NCBI GenBank assembly: GCA_045652445.1 | Contig: JAZRUJ010000040.1 | Location: 1-20,469 of the forward strand | Length of the DNA: 20,469 bases | Direction of reading: 5' to 3' | DNA from: RGIG995 sp045652445 | GTDB taxonomy: Bacteria; Bacillota; Clostridia; Oscillospirales; UBA644 | Part shown: positions 14,934 through 20,469 of the stretch, in pieces | Position numbering within the stretch: the stretch's first letter is position 1 | How the letters are laid out: every line of letters begins with the position of its first letter | Program-made: the position numbers and the translations under genes | Notes under the pieces: model-generated | Told to the model about the DNA's origin: nothing | The model's input: only the letters and a program-made list of their open reading frames with translations | The model's database searches: none

Positions 14934-15752
14934 ATGAAAACACGGGTTATATCCGGAACTTGCATTTTTATCTTTTTGGTGCTATTGGTACTGACGTCCG
15001 GCATTCCCTTTATCCTGAACGCCATCATGGCGGTCATTGCCGCTATGGGCATTCGGGAATTGATGAAAGTGGGCGGTCTGGGACACCGGAAATCAATGAC
15101 CGCAGCCGCTATGTGTTATGCGGCGATTTTTGTCTTTTTGTCCGACCCCACCTTTGTTTGGGCGGCAAAATTGCCGTTGATTCTCACCTTCCTTTTGGTC
15201 ATTCTCACCTTTACATATTACCTGAAAGAATACAGAAGCATCACCTTCCCTCAATTAACCTACGCGTTGATCATGACCCTTTTGGTGACGTATTTCTTCT
15301 CGGCAGTAGTTTTGACCCGTCGCACGGAACAGGGATTCTGGAATTTGATCATGATTTACCTGCTGGCGTGGGTTCCCGATACGGGGGCGTACTTCTCCGG
15401 ATTTTTCTTTGGGAAACATAAAATGGCTCCGGTTATCTCTCCCAAAAAAACCATTGAAGGTGCCGTGGGCGGTCTTTTGATCTGCGTGGGGGTCGCATTC
15501 CTTTACGCCTGGCTGGTAAGCCTGACCGGTGTTTCGGTCAACTATTGGATTATTGCCGTATACGGTGTTGTGGGAACTTTGATCTCCATTTTGGGAGACC
15601 TGACCGCATCTCTCATCAAACGGCACTTTAACGTAAAAGACTACAGCAATTTGATTCCCGGTCACGGCGGAATTATGGATCGGTTCGACTCCATCTGGTT
15701 CGTAGCCCCCTTTGTTTACCTGATGATTCAAATTTGCCCCATTTTTTCATAA
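14934..15752 (+). CDS. cdsA: Phosphatidate cytidylyltransferase
   Basis: CdsA makes CDP-diacylglycerol from phosphatidate and CTP at the membrane, the branch point for bacterial phospholipids. The 272-residue protein is strongly hydrophobic, with about seven or eight membrane segments. The CDP-diglyceride synthase signature is complete near residues 222-250: SLIKRHFNVKD, then IPGHGGIMDRFD. The earlier segment LAWVPDTGAYFSGFFFGKHKMAPVISPKKTIEG also matches the family. The ATG has GGAGAGG upstream. It lies between uppS and dxr, in the order usual for Firmicutes. Confidence 0.96.
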   Translation: MKTRVISGTCIFIFLVLLVLTSGIPFILNAIMAVIAAMGIRELMKVGGLGHRKSMTAAAMCYAAIFVFLSDPTFVWAAKLPLILTFLLVILTFTYYLKEYRSITFPQLTYALIMTLLVTYFFSAVVLTRRTEQGFWNLIMIYLLAWVPDTGAYFSGFFFGKHKMAPVISPKKTIEGAVGGLLICVGVAFLYAWLVSLTGVSVNYWIIAVYGVVGTLISILGDLTASLIKRHFNVKDYSNLIPGHGGIMDRFDSIWFVAPFVYLMIQICPIFS

Positions 15753-15767
15753 CGGAAACGACGTAAT

Positions 15768-16922
15768 ATGAAATCAATTTTAATTTTGGGATCCACCGGA
15801 TCCATCGGAAGACAGACCGTATCGGTGTTGGAAAACTTGGGGCTTCGTGCCGCAGGGCTTTCTGCAAACTCCGACGTGGATCGCATGGAAGAACAGATTC
15901 GGCTGCTAAAGCCCCCCTTTGCGGTAATGACCAATGCCGAAGCTGCGGCAGAACTGAAACACCGGGTGGCGGACACAAATACCGCCGTATTTTCCGGAAC
16001 CGACGGACTTGTCAAAATGATTCGGGAAGCGGACTTTGACGTAGCTGTGAACGGAATTGTAGGCATGGCGGGAACGCTTCCTTTCCTGGAAGTGATCCGC
16101 CGGGGCAAGGATATTGCCGTTGCAAACAAAGAATCGTTGGTTACCGCAGGTCCTTTGATCCGCAGAGAAGCGGAACGGTACGGAGCGAAAATTTTGCCCG
16201 TAGATAGCGAACATTCCGCCATTTTTCAATGCTTGCAAGCAGCCCCGCCTCAACGGAGACTGCAAAAAATTCTTTTGACCTGTTCCGGCGGTCCTTTCTT
16301 TGGACAGACCAAAGAACAGATCGCACAGGTCACCCCGGAAATGGCGTTACGCCACCCCAGTTGGAAGATGGGGGCAAAGATCACCGTAGACTGTGCTACC
16401 ATGATGAACAAAGGGTTGGAGATCATGGAGGCGGTGCGGCTGTTTGATCTTCCGGAAAATCAAATTGAAGTTCTGATTCATCGGGAAAGCATCATACACT
16501 CTCTTGTGGAGTTTGATGACAATTCCGTTCTGGCACAATTAGGGCTTCCCGATATGCGGATCGCCATTCAGTATGCCCTGACCTATCCCGACCGTCTCCC
16601 CTCTCCGGTGGATCGGTTGGATTTGACAAAACTTGCGGGGCTTACCTTTGCAAAACCCGACGTAGACGTTTTCCCAGCAACGGAACTGTGCCGCCAAGCC
16701 ATTCGTGCCGACGGTATTTATCCAACCGTGGTCAACGCAGCAAACGAAGTTGCCGTTCACGGTTTTTTGCAAGGCAAACTTTCCTTCCCCGCCATAATTG
16801 ACGTGGTACGGCAGCAGATGGACCAGGTTGTGCAAATTGCCAATCCGGATTTGGAAACCATCTTTGAAACAGACCGCATCGTCCGAGAAAAAACAGCAAA
16901 CGCCATTCACACCTTGTTTTAA
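15768..16922 (+). CDS. dxr: 1-deoxy-D-xylulose 5-phosphate reductoisomerase
   Basis: Dxr converts DXP to 2-C-methyl-D-erythritol 4-phosphate with NADPH, the first committed MEP step and the target of fosmidomycin. The 384-residue protein has the NADPH motif GSTGSIGRQ (8-16), VANKES (118-123), and metal ligands D146 and E148 in DSEHSAIFQ. S173 lies in CSGGPF and H196 in HPSWKMG. The last active-site block reads DCATMMNKGLE with N214, K215 and E218. In that block the usual Ser (E. coli S222, phosphate binding) is Cys209, codon TGT. The ATG has only a weak site (CGGAAACGA). It follows cdsA by 15 bases. Confidence 0.96.
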   Translation: MKSILILGSTGSIGRQTVSVLENLGLRAAGLSANSDVDRMEEQIRLLKPPFAVMTNAEAAAELKHRVADTNTAVFSGTDGLVKMIREADFDVAVNGIVGMAGTLPFLEVIRRGKDIAVANKESLVTAGPLIRREAERYGAKILPVDSEHSAIFQCLQAAPPQRRLQKILLTCSGGPFFGQTKEQIAQVTPEMALRHPSWKMGAKITVDCATMMNKGLEIMEAVRLFDLPENQIEVLIHRESIIHSLVEFDDNSVLAQLGLPDMRIAIQYALTYPDRLPSPVDRLDLTKLAGLTFAKPDVDVFPATELCRQAIRADGIYPTVVNAANEVAVHGFLQGKLSFPAIIDVVRQQMDQVVQIANPDLETIFETDRIVREKTANAIHTLF

Positions 16923-16940
16923 TTTGAAGGAGCAGTTAAT

Positions 16941-17975
16941 TTGAATATTTTTCTTCAGATTCTTTATACCATTTTGGTATTAGGAGCCCTGATTTTTGTT
17001 CACGAATTGGGGCATTTTATCGCCGCAAAAGCTTGCAATGTCCGGGTTACGGAGTTCGCTTTGGGTATGGGACCCGCTCTGTTGAAAAAACAGGGGAAAG
17101 AAACCCTCTATGCACTGCGGCTCTTCCCCATCGGAGGATATTGTGCCATGACGGGGGAAGACGAAGAAATTGCCGACGACCCGAGAGCCATGCGAAACAA
17201 ACCCGTTTGGATGCGGATGATTATCGTTTTGGCGGGTTCGGTGATGAATTTCCTTTTAGGGCTGATTTTGGTTGCCATCATCGTATGTTTCAGTAACATT
17301 CCCTCCACCACCGTTGCTCAATTTAACGAAACCGCCATCTCCCAACAAGGGGGGCTTCAGGTGAATGATAAAATTGTTGCCGTAGAAGGAGTTCGAATTT
17401 CAGACTATACCGCCATGGCAACGCAATTTTCCCGGTGCTACAACAAAGATACCCTGTCTTTGACGGTGGAACGCAACGGTCAGGAAATCATTCTTCAAAA
17501 CGTCACCTTTCCCACGGAAGAAGTGGACGAAGGGCTATCTTATCCGGTGGTAGATTTTTTGGTTTACCGGGCAAAAAAGACTCCGGGGCTTGTCATAAAA
17601 CAAATCTTTTTGCAGACCGGCTCTTACGTGACCAGCGTAGTCAACGGACTTGCAGACATGATTACGGGAAGAATTTCCCTGAAATACGTTTCCGGTCCGG
17701 TAGGGATCTCGTCGGTAATTTCCGAAGCGGCATCCTACGGGATTTTGTCCCTTTTCTCGGTGGCGGCGTTGATTTCGGTCAACCTGGGCGTGATGAATAT
17801 ATTGCCCCTCCCTGCGTTGGACGGCGGACGGTTTTTATGCCTTTTGATTGAAGCAGTAATTCGGCGTCCGATCCCTGCCAAGGTGGAAGCCGTAATTCAT
17901 GGGGCGGGAATTTTGATTCTGTTGGCAATTATGGTTTTAGTCGCCTTTAAAGATATTTTCTTCCCCGTTGGTTAA
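16941..17975 (+). CDS. rseP: RIP zinc metalloprotease RseP (site-2 protease family)
   Basis: This intramembrane metalloprotease (RseP/RasP/YluC) cuts membrane-embedded anti-sigma factors and leftover signal peptides. The 344-residue protein has the zinc motif HELGH (21-25) in the first membrane helix, a PDZ domain at about residues 125-190 (QGGLQVNDKIVAVEGVRI), and the third ligand in NILPLPALDGGR (D294). The family core SGPVGISSVI (251-260) and a final membrane helix complete it. The start is TTG 16941, with AAGGAG at 16927-16932. It sits 18 bases after dxr and 11 before ispG. Its substrate here is unknown. Confidence 0.95.
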   Translation: MNIFLQILYTILVLGALIFVHELGHFIAAKACNVRVTEFALGMGPALLKKQGKETLYALRLFPIGGYCAMTGEDEEIADDPRAMRNKPVWMRMIIVLAGSVMNFLLGLILVAIIVCFSNIPSTTVAQFNETAISQQGGLQVNDKIVAVEGVRISDYTAMATQFSRCYNKDTLSLTVERNGQEIILQNVTFPTEEVDEGLSYPVVDFLVYRAKKTPGLVIKQIFLQTGSYVTSVVNGLADMITGRISLKYVSGPVGISSVISEAASYGILSLFSVAALISVNLGVMNILPLPALDGGRFLCLLIEAVIRRPIPAKVEAVIHGAGILILLAIMVLVAFKDIFFPVG

Positions 17976-17986
17976 GGAGAACGAGT

Positions 17987-19042
17987 ATGGCATCAAAAAA
18001 ACAAATTACCGCCCGAGGAGTTGCCATCGGCGGCGGTGCAAACGTGTCAATCCAGTCCATGTGTTCCATTCCTTTTTCCCGTTTTGACCAATTGGTAAAA
18101 CAGGCGTTGGAATTACAAGAGGCAGGCTGCGACATTTTGCGTGTAGCACTCCCCGACGAAGCCTCCGCAGAACCTTTTCAAAAACTGCGGAACCTGTTAC
18201 GAATCCCTCTGGTGGCGGACATTCATTACGATTACCGCCTGGCATTGAAAGCTATGGAATCGGGAGCGGACAAGATTCGCATCAACCCCGGAAACACCGA
18301 TAAGACCCATTTAAAATTAGTCACCGACATGGCCAAAGAAAGGCAGATTCCCATTCGGGTTGGCGTAAACGCCGGCTCCTTGGAAAAAGATTTGCTGGAA
18401 AAATACGGAAAACCCACGGCAGAAGCCTTGGCAGAAAGTGCAAAGAGAAACGTTGCTTTGCTGGAACAGTTGGGCTTTGAAGACATCGCCGTATCCATGA
18501 AAGCTTCCGACGTTAAAATGATGGTAGATGCTTATCGAATCTTCGCAAAAGATTCTCCCTACCCTCTCCATTTGGGCGTCACCGAGGCGGGAACGGTTCG
18601 GTCGGGTACGGTGAAATCTTCCATCGGAATCGGAGCTCTTTTGTTAGACGGCATCGGAGATACCATTCGGGTATCTCTGACAGCAGACCCCTTGGAAGAA
18701 GTGGAAACCGCGAAAATTCTTCTCCGATCTCTGGACCTGTATCACCGGGGAATTGAGGTCATTTCCTGTCCCACCTGTGGGCGGACGACAGTAAACTCCA
18801 TTGAACTTGCCAACGCCGTAGAACGGGAATTTCGGGACGTGCGTGCCCACGTAAAAATTGCCGTGATGGGGTGCGTGGTCAACGGCCCGGGCGAAGCCCG
18901 TCAGGCAGACGTGGGCGTAACCGGAGCCAACGGGGAATACGTTTTGTTCCGGGGAGATAAGATCATCAAACACATCTCTCCCGACAACATTCTTCCTCTC
19001 CTCCGAAAAGAAGTGGAAGAAATTGCCGCACAAAAAGAATAA
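17987..19042 (+). CDS. ispG: 4-hydroxy-3-methylbut-2-en-1-yl diphosphate synthase (flavodoxin/ferredoxin)
   Basis: IspG makes HMBDP from MEcPP with a 4Fe-4S cluster, the penultimate MEP step. The 351-residue protein has ADIHYDYRLALKA, KIRINPGN, IRVGVNAGSLEKDLLEKYG and LHLGVTEAGTVRSGTVKSSIG in the TIM barrel. The cluster ligands are C261 and C264 (CPTCGRT), C296 (GCVVNGPGEA) and E303. One oddity: near the N-terminus the common QSMTNTDTRD reads QSMCSIPFSR, same length but different residues. The ATG has AAGGAG upstream. It is the last gene of the operon before the terminator. Together with Dxr it supplies isoprenoid units for UppS. Confidence 0.95.
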   Translation: MASKKQITARGVAIGGGANVSIQSMCSIPFSRFDQLVKQALELQEAGCDILRVALPDEASAEPFQKLRNLLRIPLVADIHYDYRLALKAMESGADKIRINPGNTDKTHLKLVTDMAKERQIPIRVGVNAGSLEKDLLEKYGKPTAEALAESAKRNVALLEQLGFEDIAVSMKASDVKMMVDAYRIFAKDSPYPLHLGVTEAGTVRSGTVKSSIGIGALLLDGIGDTIRVSLTADPLEEVETAKILLRSLDLYHRGIEVISCPTCGRTTVNSIELANAVEREFRDVRAHVKIAVMGCVVNGPGEARQADVGVTGANGEYVLFRGDKIIKHISPDNILPLLRKEVEEIAAQKE

Positions 19043-19084
19043 AAAAATCCCCGGAAAGAGACGTTCTTTCCGGGGTCATTTTTT
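19041..19084. terminator. Two-way intrinsic terminator after ispG
   Basis: CCCCGGAAAG (19049-19058) and CTTTCCGGGG (19066-19075) form a 10 bp stem with a 7-nt loop. Six T residues follow at 19079-19084, and seven A residues at 19041-19047 give a T run for the minus strand. It serves both ispG (+) and the membrane protein gene ending at 19087 (-). Confidence 0.94.
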
Positions 19085-19086
19085 AC

Positions 19087-19758
19087 TTATTCAAAATATT
19101 TAGCAAAGGGAAAACGGTCGTAGAAATCGAAGCACCGATTCAATAATTTGGAAAAAACTCCAATCAAGACTCCGTTAAACAGAGCAACAAAGATGGTTCC
19201 TATGCCGATTCCGTGGCCGAAAACAGAACCAAAGGCAACCAGGGACATAACAATGGCGACCAGGCAACTGACCACGTCATACCACAGTTTAAAACGGCTC
19301 ATATCAAACCGATAACGACGGGAAACTTCTTTTACAAACAGTTCGTAGGAACCTGGGGCAAGATACGTTTTAAAGAACAGGGCAACCCCAAGGGAACACA
19401 AAACTTCCCCAAACAACATCATAAAAATACGAAAAGCCATTCCAAAATCGCCCATAAAAGACAAAAGGCTGATAAATCCGTCCAAAATAATTCCGTACAA
19501 AAAAGCGGACACAAAGGACAACAAATAGGTCCAACGGAATTTACGAACGATCAGGCACACCGCAAGAACCAAAACCCCTTGCAAACAATACTCCGCCGTG
19601 CCAAATGAAATATGTAGAATTTGCGATAAAAGATAGGCGGGTGCAACGATGGACGAAAGACCGTAATTGGCTTTGGACATCAACGCGGCACCGAGTGCCA
19701 AAAACAACGTGGCGGGGAGATAACAAAATTCCCGGGATATGCGGGGCTTTTTGATCAT
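19087..19758 (-). CDS. YitT/YczE-like integral membrane protein (DUF6198-type)
   Basis: This 223-residue protein is almost all hydrophobic, with about five or six membrane segments. The N-terminal stretch LFLALGAALMSKANYGLSSIVAPAYLL and the later LAPGSYELFVKEVSRRY resemble the YczE/YyaS/YitT group of small membrane proteins, whose biochemical role is unknown. The fit to DUF6198 is from memory of the family's look and is moderate. The ATG at 19758 has CGGAG 6 bases upstream. The gene begins about 40 bases behind the fucO terminator, with no clear promoter in between, and ends at the terminator shared with ispG. Confidence 0.75.
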   Translation of the reverse strand: MIKKPRISREFCYLPATLFLALGAALMSKANYGLSSIVAPAYLLSQILHISFGTAEYCLQGVLVLAVCLIVRKFRWTYLLSFVSAFLYGIILDGFISLLSFMGDFGMAFRIFMMLFGEVLCSLGVALFFKTYLAPGSYELFVKEVSRRYRFDMSRFKLWYDVVSCLVAIVMSLVAFGSVFGHGIGIGTIFVALFNGVLIGVFSKLLNRCFDFYDRFPFAKYFE

Positions 19759-19798
19759 AATATACTCCGTAACTTTCCGTATTCCATGCTTGATTCAG

Positions 19799-19827
19799 AA
19801 AAGCGTCCCGCAAAACGGGACGCTTTT
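19799..19827 (-). terminator. Intrinsic terminator after fucO
   Basis: On the minus strand AAAAGCGTCCCG and CGGGACGCTTTT form a 12 bp stem with a 5-nt loop (TTTTG), then CTGAATC. The T run is part of the stem end (TTTT, complement of 19799-19802). It starts about 20 bases after the fucO stop. Confidence 0.87.
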
Positions 19828-19848
19828 CTCTTTGCTTTTTACCGATTC

Positions 19849-20469
19849 TTACAGAAGAGATTCGTAAAGAGCCTTGATTTCAGCAACCGAAGTAGCTCTG
19901 GGGTTACCGGGACGGCAAGCGTCATCAAAGGCAGACTGGGCGAGGAAGTCCAGATCTTCGGGGTTTACGATTTCTTTCAGGTCAGCGGGAATTCCCACGT
20001 CGGCAGACAGCTGACGAACGGCATCGATGGCAGCCTTACGAGCTTCTTCGATGGTCATAGCGTCCGTACCGGCAACGCCCATAGCACGGGCAATATCCCG
20101 ATACTTATCGCCGGTAGCTTCAGCGTTATATTCCATAACGGTGGGAAGAATGATGGCATTTGCAACACCGTGGGGGGTATCGTAGAGAGCTCCCAAGGGG
20201 TGAGCCATGGAGTGAACGATACCGAGACCGACGTTGGAGAAGCCCATGCCGGCAACGTATTGACCGAGAGCCATGTCGGCACGTCCTTCGGGAGTGTTTG
20301 CAACGGCACCACGCAGAGAACGAGCAATAATTTCGATTGCCTTAATGTGGAACATATCGGACAGTTCCCAAGCACCGCCAGTGATATAACCTTCGATGGC
20401 GTGGGTCAGTGCGTCCATACCGGTAGCAGCGGTAAGACCCTTGGGCATGGAAGCCATCATGTCGGGATC
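19849..20469 (-). CDS. fucO: Lactaldehyde reductase FucO-type iron-dependent alcohol dehydrogenase, N-terminal part cut by the window edge
   Basis: FucO reduces L-lactaldehyde to 1,2-propanediol with NADH in anaerobic fucose and rhamnose breakdown. The frame continues to the right edge (DPDMMASMPKGL), so the ATG at 20460 is internal and roughly the N-terminal 45% is missing. The visible C-terminal part closely follows E. coli FucO: TGMDALTHAIEGYITGGAW with the metal-binding Asp and His, GQYVAGMGFSNVGLGIVHSMAHPLG and the TPHGVANAI motif with the other two metal His, then KYRDIARAMGV. A closely related group III alcohol dehydrogenase with another aldehyde substrate is possible. No fucose or rhamnose gene is in view. 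Confidence 0.88.
   Translation of the reverse strand, partial: DPDMMASMPKGLTAATGMDALTHAIEGYITGGAWELSDMFHIKAIEIIARSLRGAVANTPEGRADMALGQYVAGMGFSNVGLGIVHSMAHPLGALYDTPHGVANAIILPTVMEYNAEATGDKYRDIARAMGVAGTDAMTIEEARKAAIDAVRQLSADVGIPADLKEIVNPEDLDFLAQSAFDDACRPGNPRATSVAEIKALYESLL

Noticed and set aside
1..20469. CRISPR arrays, insertion sequences, tRNA/rRNA genes, prophage or defence genes
   Set aside because: I found no regularly spaced repeats, no transposase or integrase motifs and no RNA gene. The window is densely filled with housekeeping genes.

Overview
This 20.5 kb window looks like a core chromosomal segment of a low-to-mid GC Bacillota (Firmicutes), most likely an anaerobic gut-type member of Clostridia. 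The reasons are the gene order pyrH-frr-uppS-cdsA-dxr-rseP-ispG, a DUF177-rpmF pair followed by der and plsY, the MEP isoprenoid pathway, acetate kinase with a FucO-type alcohol dehydrogenase, strong AGGAGG-type ribosome binding sites, and sigma-A promoters with near-consensus TTGACA/TATAAT boxes. The taxon is inferred from gene content only. I see no transposase, integrase, CRISPR array, tRNA, rRNA or phage gene.

Layout. Positions 1-1955 hold the 3' part of pnp (+), closed by a hairpin terminator. A small GNAT acetyltransferase (2011-2550, +) follows and meets a lipid kinase of the diacylglycerol kinase family (2593-3465, -) at a shared two-way terminator. The block 3592-7773 (-) is one operon: DUF177 protein, rpmF (L32), a PDZ/radical SAM DUF512 protein, der and plsY, from a consensus extended -10 promoter to a terminator after plsY. 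Galactokinase (-) has its own consensus promoter at 9011-9039. A two-gene membrane pair of unknown function, DUF421 then DUF4363 (-), comes next, followed by ackA (-).

ackA and the divergently transcribed tmcAL (+) share a 144 bp gap in which their two promoters face each other and nearly share a start point. TmcAL uses acetate, the product of acetate kinase, so the arrangement has a metabolic logic. From 12738 to 19084 (+) lies the large housekeeping operon pyrH-frr-uppS-cdsA-dxr-rseP-ispG. It covers UMP phosphorylation, ribosome recycling, two steps of the MEP pathway (Dxr, IspG), the undecaprenyl carrier synthase that consumes MEP products, CDP-diacylglycerol synthesis and an intramembrane protease. 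It ends at a two-way terminator facing a YitT/YczE-like membrane protein (-), and the window closes inside fucO (-).

Several apparent long reading frames have false upstream starts (pnp, der, DUF512, DUF177, galK, DUF421, pyrH). I set starts by ribosome binding site, promoter position and family N-terminus. I did not find a convincing undescribed system. The best leads are the face-to-face ackA/tmcAL promoters, unusual residues at normally conserved sites of Dxr, IspG and AckA, genes placed directly behind terminators without a visible promoter, and the uncharacterised DUF421-DUF4363 pair.
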